A stretch of 64,000 bases of DNA from Paenibacillus sp. DCT19 (GCF_003268635.1 NZ_CP029639.1:6368001-6432000), one strand, 5' to 3'; numbered from the stretch's first letter, positions 17,669-26,530 are shown. Made by a program: numbers and translations. The notes: generated from the sequence alone by a model not told the origin.

Positions 17669-18217
17669 ATGAGAGAGATCCCTAAACCTACAGAGCTAGA
17701 TCAAGTGGAGAGAAAATACGTGCGCGAGACTCGCTGTTACAAGACAGCAAGGGTATTTCCGACCGACGTTAACAATCATAATACGTTATTTGGTGGCAAG
17801 CTGATGTCCTACATTGATGATATTGCATCCATCGCAGCCTCCAAGCTGTGCCGGGTCAACACCGTGACCGCTTCAACCGACTCTGTCGACTTCTTGTATC
17901 CCATCAACCCAACGGATTCCGTGACACTGGAGTCATTCGCTTCTTGGACAGGACGCAGTTCCATGGAGATTTTTGTGAAGGTAATTCGTGAGGATCTGAA
18001 GACGGGTGAGAAAAAAATCGCGGCAACTGCTTTCTTAACCTTTGTTGCCTTGGACGAAAATAACCGCAAACTCATTGTTCCACGCCTTATTCCTGAGACG
18101 GAAGAAGAGCTGAAACTGTATGAGACCGCTCCGGCGCGGGCGGCCATGCGGAAGCAGCGGCGGGAAGAGAGCAAGAAATTCGCTGACTTCCTGACCGTTA
18201 GTTATCCTTGGGATTAA
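17669..18217 (+). CDS. Acyl-CoA thioesterase, hotdog fold (YkhA/YciA-like)
   Basis: A 182-residue cytoplasmic acyl-CoA hydrolase. It carries the family segment TRVFPTDVNNHNTLFGGKLM in slightly different form (ARVFPTDVNNHNTLFGGKLM), where the Asn and Gly residues surround the catalytic site, then DIASIAASKLC, VDFLYPI and the strand FLTFVALDENN. A charged, Arg/Lys-rich C-terminal tail follows. AGGAGG precedes the ATG at 17669. It hydrolyses acyl-CoA to free acid and CoA; chain-length preference is not readable. It is convergent with the TrpD2-like gene with only 13 bases between stops and no obvious terminator. Confidence 0.9.
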   Translation: MREIPKPTELDQVERKYVRETRCYKTARVFPTDVNNHNTLFGGKLMSYIDDIASIAASKLCRVNTVTASTDSVDFLYPINPTDSVTLESFASWTGRSSMEIFVKVIREDLKTGEKKIAATAFLTFVALDENNRKLIVPRLIPETEEELKLYETAPARAAMRKQRREESKKFADFLTVSYPWD

Positions 18218-18230
18218 TATAAATTAGAGA

Positions 18231-19307
18231 TTATCCAGACGATGCCGGGTAAGCAGACACGGCTCTGCTATCCGGCAGTTCCCCACCCATTGAGACGCAC
18301 CATTCTTGATATAGACGATATGCCGCTCCACTTTCCAGCACACTCTGGCATGTGTAGATGCCTTCTTCGACGGAGCCAACTCGCTCAGCAGCATATAGAC
18401 GGAATCCTGCATTTAACAGAACCTGGTTCACAAAGGCTGTATGCCCTGAACCACTTAATACTTCTTCCGCCACTTCCAACTGCTTCGCAGCCGTCCATAC
18501 CAAATCAGGCACAGGAATATCCAGCTCATAGGCGGCAGGGTCGATCAGTTCAAGCTTCATTTCCCCAGCTTCCACCGCATATACCCGCGTAGGTCGATCA
18601 ATGTACAGATCCTCAGAGCCTTCCATGCCCTGCACAACATAAGCTCGGCGATAATTGTATTTGGTAAGCAGCTTCGCGATTCGATCTAGAAATGTGTTAT
18701 GGAACACACCAAAGATAAGATAGGGCGACTGATTAAAGTCAATTAACTTCTCCGCTGTATTGAACACCGTGCGGAAGCCAAGCTCCTCCCGAAGCGGCCG
18801 AAGCTGTTTCAATGGAATACACCAGTCTTCAGAGGATACAAACATCACATTGGTACGAGAGGCTGCACGCTTGGCATCTTCCCGATCCATGGTAGACGTA
18901 TGAATCCCCGCCTCTCTCAGCAGCACTGGCAGTGTTACTCCCCACTTAGGAGGCAAGGGCTCGCTCCCATGCAATGTTACAGGGACACCCGCAGCAGCTA
19001 ATACAAAAGCAACCGGAAACGTCGCTATAAACGACTTCGTTCGTCCATCATAAGGTCCTGCACAATCGAGTCCATTATCGAAAAGAGACATTCTGTCCGC
19101 ACTGTTGCGGCATGCATGAATGAAAGCTTCGAGTTCCTCGACATTCTCCATCTTCATTCGTTCAGCCATCAGAAAGGCTCCCGCCTGGGCTGGTGATACC
19201 TCCTGCTTCAGAATCTTCTCCGCAACAGCCAACGCCTCGGCATAGTTTAAATCACGTGAACCCCGTTTTCCCCGTCCGACTTCCCTGAGAATTTCAGACA
19301 TATCCAT
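18231..19307 (-). CDS. TrpD2-like (anthranilate phosphoribosyltransferase family, YbiB type) protein
   Basis: About 358 residues with the TrpD/nucleoside phosphorylase III fold: an N-terminal helical domain (EALAVAEKILKQEVSPAQAG, then AFLMAERMKMENVEEL) and the larger alpha/beta domain. The catalytic glycine-rich GTGGD of true TrpD is replaced by AGPYDGR, and the KHGNRS loop by LHGSEPLPP, as in the TrpD2/YbiB group. A tryptophan-pathway role is therefore unlikely; E. coli YbiB binds nucleic acid. The start is ATG 19307, where GGAGGG lies six bases upstream. It follows the ANTAR gene by 18 bases, so it belongs to the nitrite-control unit. Its job there is unknown. Confidence 0.8.
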   Translation of the reverse strand: MDMSEILREVGRGKRGSRDLNYAEALAVAEKILKQEVSPAQAGAFLMAERMKMENVEELEAFIHACRNSADRMSLFDNGLDCAGPYDGRTKSFIATFPVAFVLAAAGVPVTLHGSEPLPPKWGVTLPVLLREAGIHTSTMDREDAKRAASRTNVMFVSSEDWCIPLKQLRPLREELGFRTVFNTAEKLIDFNQSPYLIFGVFHNTFLDRIAKLLTKYNYRRAYVVQGMEGSEDLYIDRPTRVYAVEAGEMKLELIDPAAYELDIPVPDLVWTAAKQLEVAEEVLSGSGHTAFVNQVLLNAGFRLYAAERVGSVEEGIYTCQSVLESGAAYRLYQEWCVSMGGELPDSRAVSAYPASSG

Positions 19308-19325
19308 GATGATCCCTCCTTCCAA

Positions 19326-19922
19326 TTAAGACTGGAGTAACTGATGCGCCTTCACAATCGCTGTAGCGACATCAACCATCCGTTTGCGTTCATCCATAGC
19401 CTTCTTCCGTAACAGATCATACGCTTCCGATTCAGAGATCTGCTTCAAATCACAGAGGATAGCCTTAGCCATATCGATCCACTTCCGATCCTCTAACCTG
19501 GATTGTAGCTGTTTGCGTTCCTGCTCCCATTGTTTCCGTTCCATATATCGCCTGGCTGCAAAATGCAGCGTCCAATGAATCTCCGACCCAGCCATAGATG
19601 GAGTAAGTATTCCGTCAAAAGAAGTTTCTACCTCGCATGATTCTACCGAAGATGCCGCCGTATCTGGTGCACACCACCAGAGCAATGGCGCATCTGACCT
19701 TCCCTTTTCCAGGCAGTGAACCCAGTGCTCTACATCGGCCAGAGATAGATGAAGAATGGAGGCCTCAGCCTTGCTGATCAACTTCAGCGCCTCGGTCTCA
19801 CTGTCTGTCACCTGCACATGATATCCGTTCGCTGTAAGTAACTGCTCCGGTGTAAGAGGGATTGTTGCATCGGACGAGGCAGCTATCGTTGGTTGTACAC
19901 GGATGACCAGTAAAGATCGCAT
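19326..19922 (-). CDS. ANTAR-domain RNA-binding antitermination regulator
   Basis: A 198-residue protein. Residues 1-110 look like a degenerate receiver-like domain (VQVTDSETEALKLISKAEAS) without a clear phospho-acceptor. After a coiled coil rich in Glu, Gln and Arg (about 120-150), residues 145-198 form the three-helix ANTAR domain: RKWIDMAKAILCDLKQISE, then EAYDLLRKKAMDERKRMVDV and ATAIV. ANTAR proteins bind RNA with two hexaloop hairpins and stop a terminator from forming. Exactly such a structure lies in the nirB leader (20200-20312) across the intergenic region, as with NasR and the nas operon of Klebsiella. How nitrate or nitrite is sensed is unclear, since no NIT domain is present. Confidence 0.88.
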   Translation of the reverse strand: MRSLLVIRVQPTIAASSDATIPLTPEQLLTANGYHVQVTDSETEALKLISKAEASILHLSLADVEHWVHCLEKGRSDAPLLWWCAPDTAASSVESCEVETSFDGILTPSMAGSEIHWTLHFAARRYMERKQWEQERKQLQSRLEDRKWIDMAKAILCDLKQISESEAYDLLRKKAMDERKRMVDVATAIVKAHQLLQS

Positions 19923-20000
19923 GATGGATCAATCCCTCCCTATTACATCTATAACAAATCCATTAGAATCAATGCCTGAATGATTGCTTCTTCGGATTCG

Positions 20001-20017
20001 TGTTACATTACCTCACA
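20001..20017. promoter_or_regulatory. GlnR/TnrA-like nitrogen box between ANTAR gene and nirB
   Basis: TGTTACATTACCTCACA agrees with TGTNANAWWWTMTNACA at 13 of 14 fixed positions. It lies 79 bases upstream of the ANTAR start codon and about 120 bases before the nirB promoter -35, so it could act on either unit. It closely matches the box at 14429-14445. Confidence 0.55.
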
Positions 20018-20125
20018 ATTCGGTCATATTACCGATCCTAATTAGACGATACTTCTGTTCGTTCATTTCCACTTCCATTACACACATGTAAACATAATTA
20101 ACTTTAAATTTCAAACACTTTTTTA

Positions 20126-20165
20126 TGTTAACTATATTGACACGAGAAGAAGGATCTTTTATAGT
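20126..20165 (+). promoter_or_regulatory. nirB operon promoter with overlapping nitrogen-type box
   Basis: TTGACA (20137-20142), a 17-base spacer and TATAGT (20160-20165) form a near-consensus sigma-A promoter. Transcription would begin near 20172, upstream of the ANTAR target. TGTTAACTATATTGACA at 20126-20142 overlaps the -35 and matches 11 of 14 positions of the TnrA/GlnR consensus, so a nitrogen regulator could act here too. Confidence 0.6.
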
Positions 20166-20199
20166 TATGCCATAACAACTCTATATTTGAATCGATCAC

Positions 20200-20312
20200 A
20201 GTTACAACGGCGTAGCTGGTTGAAACGGCAATGAAGCCTGTTTTGCAATCTCGGAGCAAGGGATGCGTGTGTACTTACGCAATCCACCGAGGCATGACAG
20301 GCTTTTTATATT
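20200..20312 (+). promoter_or_regulatory. ANTAR target: two hexaloop hairpins and terminator in the nirB leader
   Basis: Hairpin P1 (20200-20217) is AGTTAC-[AACGGC]-GTAGCT; hairpin P2 (20223-20243) is AAACGGC-[AATGAA]-GCC-u-GTTT. Both loops are six bases with A at position 1 and G at position 4, the ANTAR signature, and the linker is five bases. The 3 prime half of P2 is also the 5 prime arm of a terminator: AAGCCTGT (20234-20241) pairs with ACAGGCTT (20297-20304), with CTCGG/CCGAG and GGAT-GCGT/ACGC-ATCC inside and a T tract after. P2 and the terminator exclude each other, so protein binding to P1-P2 should allow read-through into nirB. Confidence 0.82.
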
Positions 20313-20384
20313 TTTCTGGACATGATTACTGGACACGATTGTTTGTAGGTATTTTGCAGAATGGATCTAAGGGGGCTAATCATA

Positions 20385-22824
20385 ATGAGTTCAACAAAAA
20401 ACTGGTGTTGGTCGGAAATGGTATGGCAGGTTTACGCACAATTGAACATATTCTTAAGCTTGCTCCGCACGCATATGAAATTACGATCTTTGGCGCAGAG
20501 CCGCACCCGAACTACAATCGGATCATGCTATCCTCTGTGCTGGCTGGCGGAACGAGCATCGAAGATATCGTTATTAATGACTGGAACTGGTACGAGGAGA
20601 ACAACATTCGTGTATACCCTGGTGATCCGGTCGTTCAGATTGATGCTGAACGCAAAGAGGTCGTATCGGAGTCCGGTGTTCGCGCCTCGTATGATGAGCT
20701 TATTATGGCAACTGGCTCTTCGGCCTTCATCCTCCCCTCCCAGGGGCTAATAAAGAAGGCGTCATTGGCTTCCGTGATATTAAGGATTGCGAAACCATGA
20801 TGGCTGCATCGCATAAATACCGCAAAGCGGCTGTCATCGGAGGCGGATTGCTCGGCTTGGAAGCAGCTCGCGGTCTACTTAACCTTGGTATGGATGTCAC
20901 TGTTATTCACATCAATGGTCACTTGATGGATCGTAACCTGGATCTACCTGCAGGCTTGATGCTTCAACGGGAGTTGGAAGAACAGGGTATGAAGTTCCTT
21001 TTGAACAAACACACCGAGGAAATCACAGGCAAGAACCGGGTGAAGTCCCTTCGGTTCACGGATCAAACGGTACTAGAGACTGATCTGGTTGTTATGGCTG
21101 TGGGCATTCGTCCTCAGATCGAATTAGCTCGTCAAGCTGGGTTGGATGTTAATCGCGGCGTAATCGTAGACGACTATATGAATACCAACATTCCAGGAAT
21201 CTCTGCTGTAGGTGAATGTGCAGAGCACCGCGGGATCGCTTACGGCTTGGTAGCTCCATTATATGAACAAGGTATGGTGCTGGCTAAACGTCTGGCAGGT
21301 GCGGCAACCGAGGGCTATGAGGGCTCCGTTACTTCAACTAAGCTGAAGGTGTCAGGCGTGGATGTGTTCTCCGCAGGACAATTCAAGGACTCCCCTGATA
21401 CGCGCAGCATTCGCATTCAAGATGACGTGGATGGTGTCTACAAAAAGATGGTCATCCGCGACGGGAAACTCATTGGTGCGGTGCTGTTCGGGGATACCTC
21501 CGATGGAGCCTCACTCTTCTCCCTCATTAAAAGCGGCGAGGACATTAGCGGCCGTGAAAAAGAAATTTTGCTCGGCGTACCCTCTGGCGGTTCAGGCGCT
21601 GGCCCATCTGTAGCTGAACGCATGGCAAGCATGCCTGATGATGAAATTGTCTGTGGCTGTAATGGTGTTACCAAGGCTACCATCGGAGATGCTGTTTTGA
21701 ACAAAGGCTGCAATACCCTTGGCGCAATTAAATCATGTACAAAAGCTTCCGCCTCTTGCGGTGGATGTAAACCAATCATTGAATCTCTGCTCACACATTA
21801 TGCAGGTGATAATGTAGGCGAACAGGTCAAAGAAGGCATCTGTGGCTGTACGTCCTATGATCGAGATGAACTGGTTGCACAGATCAAGGAAATGGGATTG
21901 AAAAGTGTTAAAGAAGTCATGAACGTCCTCGGTTGGAACGAACCTGAAGGCTGCTCCAAATGTCGTCCTTCCCTGAACTATTATCTCGGTATGATCTGGC
22001 ATACAGAGTATGAAGACGAGCGCGTATCCAAATTCACCAACGAGCGTTATCACGCCAATATTCAGAAGGATGGTACGTATTCCGTTATCCCACGGATCTA
22101 CGGCGGAGTCACTTCTCCGGCAGAGCTGATCAAAATTGCTACCATTGCGGAGAAATATGATGTACCGATGGTGAAATTCACAGGTGGACAACGACTGGAT
22201 CTACTTGGTGTACAGAAGGAAAATCTGCCGAAGATCTGGGAAGAGCTTGATATGCCGTCCGGATTCGGTTATGGCAAGGCACTCCGTACGGTCAAAACTT
22301 GCGTAGGTAATACCTTCTGCCGCTTCGGCACCCAAGACTCCATTGAAATGGGAATTCGACTCGAGAAAAAACTCGACAAGATGGTGGCTCCAGCCAAAGT
22401 AAAACTTGCTGTATCGGGATGCCCACGGAACTGTGCTGAAGCAACCATTAAGGATCTCGGTGTTGTTGCTATCGATGGTGCATGGGAACTGCATGTTGGC
22501 GGTAATGGAGGCGTCAAAGTCCGCGCTGCCGAGCTTCTCTGCACAGTGAAAACCGATGCTGAAGTCGAAGAATGGACATACGCTTACCTGCAATATTATA
22601 GAGAGAATGCACGTTGGAACGAGAGAACAGCGGCTTGGATTGAACGCGTAGGACTGGATCATGTGAAGACAGCACTGGAAGATCGTGAAGTCCGTCTGGC
22701 ACTGGTTGAGCGACTTGAAGCAACACTTGGTCGCACCGTTGATCCTTGGAAAGAAATCATTGAAGATGAGAACTTACGCAAAAACTTCACACCCCTGGCT
22801 AGCGCTCAAAATGCAGCCCACTAG
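20385..22824 (+). pseudogene. nirB: Nitrite reductase large subunit NirB (NasD), with two one-base frameshifts
   Basis: The natural start is ATG 20385, with AAGGGGG upstream. One base is missing in the A run at 20396-20401 (restored reading MSSTKKKLVLVGNGMAG) and one near 20735-20745 in the CCCC/GGGG tracts (restored ..ILPLPGANKEG..). Two insertions give about 813 residues, as in NasD (805). Domains: FAD/NAD(P)H-binding pyridine-nucleotide reductase (1-300; VLVGNGMAG, IGGGLLGLEAARG), BFD-like [2Fe-2S] regions (CGCNGVTK and SCGGCK), and the siroheme/[4Fe-4S] sulfite/nitrite-reductase domain with CVGNTFCRFGTQD and SGCPRNCAEA. It reduces nitrite to ammonium with NAD(P)H. Everything after the second frameshift is intact, so sequencing error is a real alternative to inactivation. 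Confidence 0.88.
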
Positions 22825-22840
22825 AATAGGAGGAACAGCG

Positions 22841-23158
22841 ATGAATCGATTGCACATTGGACACCTGGCAGATATTGAAGAAAAGGGTGCACGTACGTTT
22901 ATGGTAGAGGATACGGAGATCGCGGTCTTCAAGCTCAGCGACGGTAGCCTGCATGCGGTAGAAAATCGCTGCCCTCATAAGGGCGGCAAGTTGTCCGAAG
23001 GTATGGTATGTGGGACGTCTGTTCATTGTCCGCTCCATGACTGGAAGATTGATCTTCGTAACGGCAAAGTACATGAACCGGATGACGGTTGTCTCAATAA
23101 GTATAAAACGGAGATTGACGGAGCTAGTGGTGAAATTTATATAACTATCGCAGGTTAG
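22841..23158 (+). CDS. nirD: Nitrite reductase small subunit NirD (NasE), Rieske-type
   Basis: 105 residues, start ATG 22841 with AGGAGG nine bases upstream and 16 bases after nirB. It is a Rieske [2Fe-2S] fold protein: the first ligand pair is in NRCPHKGGKLSEG and the second in VHCPLHDWKIDL, giving Cys-x-His and Cys-x2-His as in true Rieske proteins. Many enterobacterial NirD proteins lack these ligands, while the Firmicute type keeps them. It partners NirB in NAD(P)H-dependent nitrite reduction in the cytoplasm. A longer open frame upstream overlaps the nirB end and lacks a ribosome binding site. Confidence 0.92.
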   Translation: MNRLHIGHLADIEEKGARTFMVEDTEIAVFKLSDGSLHAVENRCPHKGGKLSEGMVCGTSVHCPLHDWKIDLRNGKVHEPDDGCLNKYKTEIDGASGEIYITIAG

Positions 23159-23202
23159 ATCGTCACGATTTGCGGTGGCCTGACAGCAAGGAGGAGTGCA
23201 CT

Positions 23203-24084
23203 ATGGATTTTGTTAAACCCGCAGAAGTACTGCAATCAATGGTGGAAGCAGGTGAGAATAAAGCCAGGATGAATCGGATTCAAATGCTGATTCGTGGTTT
23301 CTTGGCTGGAGCTATCCTCGCCTTTGCAACAACACTTGCTTATACCGCTGTATCTCAAACTTCCGTTGGTTTGGCAGGTGCACTGATTTTCCCAGCGGGA
23401 TTCGTCATTATCATTCTTCTGGGACTGGAACTTGTGACAGGCAATTTCGCCATGATTCCACTGGCGCTGCTGAAACGACGAGTCACATGGATGAGCATGA
23501 TGCGCAATTATTGCTGGGTTATTGTCGGTCATCTCTTAGGATGTTTATTCTACGCTGCTCTATACGGGCTGACTCTTACTAAAATGGGCACAGATCTGAG
23601 CAGTCCACTCATTCAAACGTTGATTCAGACAAGTGAGGCTAAAACATTAGGGTATCAACATTTAGGCGCAGCAGGTATCGGTCTCGTTGTAATCAAAGCG
23701 ATATTATGTAACTGGATGGTAACCCTCGGCGCAGTGATGGCTATGACCTCTATGTCCACCATAGGCAAAATTGTTGCGATGTGGCTGCCTATCACGATAT
23801 TTTTCGCGCAAGGATTCGAGCATGCCGTGGTGAATATGTTCGTCATTCCTGCAGGTATGATGCTCGGTGCTAATGTAAGCATCGCAGATTGGTGGTTATG
23901 GAATCAGATTCCCGTGTTAATCGGAAACCTCATTGGCGGAGCCATTTTCACAGGCTTAGGTTTGTACGCAGCCCATACGTGGGGAACTTCCTCCCACTCT
24001 CCTTCCAAACTGGCAACGATTCAGGGCAGACGTTCAGGCTTAACAAGCACAGATTCAGCACCGAAGGTGGGGACACGATCATGA
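23203..24084 (+). CDS. nirC: Formate/nitrite transporter NirC-like
   Basis: 293 residues with six membrane helices of the FocA/NirC (FNT) family. Features include the FVKPAEVLQSMVEAGENKA amphipathic N-terminus, the GLELVTGNFAMIPLA loop and the late HAVVNMFVIPAGMMLGANVS segment around the conserved pore histidine. These proteins form pentameric anion channels. Placement between nirD and cobA makes nitrite the substrate: uptake when it is scarce, export when it builds up. The start is ATG 23203 after AAGGAGGAG; its stop overlaps the cobA start (ATGA), a sign of translational coupling. Confidence 0.92.
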   Translation: MDFVKPAEVLQSMVEAGENKARMNRIQMLIRGFLAGAILAFATTLAYTAVSQTSVGLAGALIFPAGFVIIILLGLELVTGNFAMIPLALLKRRVTWMSMMRNYCWVIVGHLLGCLFYAALYGLTLTKMGTDLSSPLIQTLIQTSEAKTLGYQHLGAAGIGLVVIKAILCNWMVTLGAVMAMTSMSTIGKIVAMWLPITIFFAQGFEHAVVNMFVIPAGMMLGANVSIADWWLWNQIPVLIGNLIGGAIFTGLGLYAAHTWGTSSHSPSKLATIQGRRSGLTSTDSAPKVGTRS

Positions 24085-24851
24085 GTACATCATTTGTTAG
24101 TATTATTGGCGCCGGCCCTGGTGATCCTGAACTAATTACGGTAAAAGCCTTGAAACGAATCCAAACGGCGGATGTCATTCTATATGATCGTCTTGTGAAT
24201 GACCAACTGCTTGCTGAGGCTCGCGAAGATGCACTGCGCATCTATTGTGGCAAGGCTCCTGGGCTGCATTCGATGAGCCAAGAGATGATTGGACATATGC
24301 TTATCAGCCATGCAGCGGAAGGGAAACGGGTTGTTCGCCTCAAAGGCGGTGATCCGTTCATCTTCGGACGCGGCGGTGAAGAGGCACTTGCGCTGGCACA
24401 GGCTGGCATTGCCTTTGAAATCATTCCGGGCATTACCTCTGCTGTCGGCACATCCGCATCCACCATGATTCCACTAACTCACCGCGGACTGGCTTCTTCC
24501 TTCGCCTGTGTAACTGGAACCGGCAGTGATGGTAACGTATCCTCAGTGCGCTGGGATCTGTTAGCTCACAGCGTGGATACCCTGGTCATTTACATGGGAA
24601 TCAGTCAACTAGCTGATATTCAACGGGAACTATTGCATCATGGCAAACACAGCTCCACACCAGCCGCCCTTGTAGAACGAGGCACGACTTCGCAGGAGCG
24701 AATCATTACGGGCACACTCGCCGAACTGCAATCACTCGCAGTCTCGGAAGATGTGAGTAATCCAGCTTTAATTATTATTGGAGAGGTCGTACGTGTGCGC
24801 GAACAATTGCTGCAACTGCAACGCGCCGCTGACGCTTCTATGACTGGATAG
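24081..24851 (+). CDS. cobA: Uroporphyrinogen-III C-methyltransferase (SUMT)
   Basis: 256 residues. It catalyses the two SAM-dependent methylations of uroporphyrinogen III to precorrin-2, the first step of siroheme synthesis; siroheme is the NirB cofactor, which explains the operon. Family marks: VSIIGAGPGDPELIT near the N-terminus, VILYDRLVN, the GKAPG loop, VVRLKGGDPFIFGRGGEEAL with its conserved substrate-binding residues, and GITSAVG. It lacks the CysG dehydrogenase/ferrochelatase domain, so those steps must be encoded elsewhere. The ATG at 24081 overlaps the nirC stop codon. Confidence 0.95.
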   Translation: MSTSFVSIIGAGPGDPELITVKALKRIQTADVILYDRLVNDQLLAEAREDALRIYCGKAPGLHSMSQEMIGHMLISHAAEGKRVVRLKGGDPFIFGRGGEEALALAQAGIAFEIIPGITSAVGTSASTMIPLTHRGLASSFACVTGTGSDGNVSSVRWDLLAHSVDTLVIYMGISQLADIQRELLHHGKHSSTPAALVERGTTSQERIITGTLAELQSLAVSEDVSNPALIIIGEVVRVREQLLQLQRAADASMTG

Positions 24852-24870
24852 CCATCCTCTCTTTCTTTTC

Positions 24871-25509
24871 TTAATCTAACAGCATACGCTCGTGAATCGT
24901 CCGACCCTTCTGCCCTGGTTCAATCAGCAGACGGGTCGGTTTGATGTTGATTAGCGCCGTTAACTGCTCACCCATATAATGCGCAGAATATTTAAATCCA
25001 ATCTCCGCCCAGTGCATAATGACACCAACCGTTGCCGATACGAGGTAACTAAGCATAATGTCGTAATTAATGACGTGCTCGCTATCCTCGGTGACAAGAA
25101 CAAAATCCTCTGTTAAATAGGTACGAAACATATTACATAACCTGGAGCTCATGTCACTGTGCATCGTAATTAAGGCACGGAAGATGTCCTGGTGTGCTTC
25201 TATATAATTAAAAACCGGCATCGTAGATGGCAGCAATGCGGTCATATCCACTTCTTTTAAATGTGTATACGGTTCTGCGTACGCTTGTCCCACACCCTGC
25301 ATGAAATCTTCCAAAATGAATTGCAGTAGCTCCGGCTTGCCCGGAAAATGCAAATAGAACGTACCTCGATTGTAATCCGCTCGCTCCGTAATGTCCCGAA
25401 TCGTTACAGCTTCCGCTCCCTTTTCCAATATTAAAGAAACCGCCGCAGCGATGATAGCATCCTGCGTTCTTCGTGCTCTGCGATCCTGAGGATGTTCAAT
25501 AATCAACAT
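24871..25509 (-). CDS. TetR/AcrR family transcriptional regulator
   Basis: 212 residues. The N-terminal helix-turn-helix (about 10-60) reads DAIIAAAVSLILEKGAEAVT, then IRDITERADYNRGTFYLHFP, a clear TetR signature. The C-terminal ligand/dimer domain contains FNYIEAHQDIFRALI and resembles the TetR_C_8/DUF-type domain common in Firmicutes. It is divergent from the SDR gene at 25713 and probably represses it. Inverted TGACA/TGTCA repeats lie in the intergenic region. The start at 25509 has GGAGG upstream. The ligand is unknown. Confidence 0.88.
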   Translation of the reverse strand: MLIIEHPQDRRARRTQDAIIAAAVSLILEKGAEAVTIRDITERADYNRGTFYLHFPGKPELLQFILEDFMQGVGQAYAEPYTHLKEVDMTALLPSTMPVFNYIEAHQDIFRALITMHSDMSSRLCNMFRTYLTEDFVLVTEDSEHVINYDIMLSYLVSATVGVIMHWAEIGFKYSAHYMGEQLTALINIKPTRLLIEPGQKGRTIHERMLLD

Positions 25510-25572
25510 TCCCGCCTCCTTTGTCCATTATTGTAACCTAAATGAACACCGCTTACATCTGTGTTCGATAGC

Positions 25573-25602
25573 TGACATTTGCGTTGTCAATGACGATTGT
25601 CA
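25573..25602. promoter_or_regulatory. Candidate TetR operator
   Basis: TGACA-TTTGCGT-TGTCA (25573-25589), followed by overlapping TGTCA/TGACG and TTGTCACA elements. The position between the divergent TetR and SDR genes fits an operator. The arms are only five bases, so the call is tentative. Confidence 0.35.
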
Positions 25603-25712
25603 CATTCTTATGTATATCTTAACATTAAGACAGGAAGTATAGACGACAGGTTGAATCATTTTTTAAGAAATGGTCGCCTGAACAACATCACACCAAAGGA
25701 GAGGATTAGATC

Positions 25713-26480
25713 ATGAGTACATCCTACACACATACAGCCGTAATTACAGGTGCAGCCGGAGGAATTGGTAAAGAATTAGCACGCCGCTTTGCTGAACGCA
25801 AAATCAACCTGGTGCTGGTCGATCTGAATCAAGAAGCAATCGAGCAGACAATTACAGATCTTAATCTAGATCAAGAGCATGTCATCGCGGTGAAAGCCAA
25901 CGTATCTCAGGAAGAAGACGTTAAAAACTATGTGCAAAAAGCGCTTGATGCCTTTGGAAGAATCGATTACTTCGCCAATAATGCGGGTATTGAAGGACCA
26001 ACTGGCTCCATTGATGAACTGAGCGTTGAAGCACTCGACCTCGTATACAATGTCAACGTGCGTGGTGTATTCCTAGGGTTGCAAAATGTCATTCCTGTTA
26101 TGAAAAAACAAAAATCCGGAGCGATTCTGAACACATCCTCCCTTGCTGGCTTAATGGGAGCTCCTGGGATGTCTCCATATATTATGTCCAAACATGCGGT
26201 AGTAGGTCTTACCCGTACAGCTGCTAATGAACTGGCTTCTTCTAATATCCGAGTTAATGCAGTATTGCCAGGAACAATCAATACTCGCATGATGCGTCAG
26301 ATTGAAGCTAACTCTGGTAATGTGGATGATTATCAATCTGCAACAGTTTCTACGATTCCAATGGGTCGCTATGGCGAAGCCGCAGAAGTTGCTGCCGTAA
26401 TGAACTTCCTTTTGTCCGAAGAAGCTTCTTATGTAACAGGTTCTCTCTACACTGTGGACGGCGGAATGGTTGGTCAATAA
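25713..26480 (+). CDS. Short-chain dehydrogenase/reductase (SDR), classical type
   Basis: 255 residues. The NAD(P)-binding TGAAGGIG motif lies near residues 12-19, NNAG near 90, the catalytic Ser in NTSSLAG, and the Tyr-x3-Lys pair in YIMSKHAVVGLT. The C-terminal TVDGGMV ending is typical of 3-oxoacyl-ACP-reductase-like and glucose-dehydrogenase-like SDRs. An Asp at the end of the second strand (LVDLNQ) favours NAD(H) over NADP(H). AAAGGAGAGG precedes the ATG. The adjacent TetR gene suggests induction by an unknown hydrophobic compound. The substrate is not predictable. Confidence 0.92.
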   Translation: MSTSYTHTAVITGAAGGIGKELARRFAERKINLVLVDLNQEAIEQTITDLNLDQEHVIAVKANVSQEEDVKNYVQKALDAFGRIDYFANNAGIEGPTGSIDELSVEALDLVYNVNVRGVFLGLQNVIPVMKKQKSGAILNTSSLAGLMGAPGMSPYIMSKHAVVGLTRTAANELASSNIRVNAVLPGTINTRMMRQIEANSGNVDDYQSATVSTIPMGRYGEAAEVAAVMNFLLSEEASYVTGSLYTVDGGMVGQ

Positions 26481-26530
26481 ACCATAAGGCACATGTAGCA
26501 TTAACATTATCAATAAAATAGATCAATACG

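Noticed and set aside
20231..20384. In-frame extension of the nirB first frame to an ATG at 20231
   Set aside because: This start lies inside the P2 hairpin and terminator, has no ribosome binding site, and the upstream residues match no NirB. A frameshift in A6 after ATG 20385 explains it better.
20396..20401. Programmed slippage at the A6 run as a way to express nirB
   Set aside because: A second, unrelated frameshift 340 bases later would still block the protein, so slippage alone cannot rescue it.
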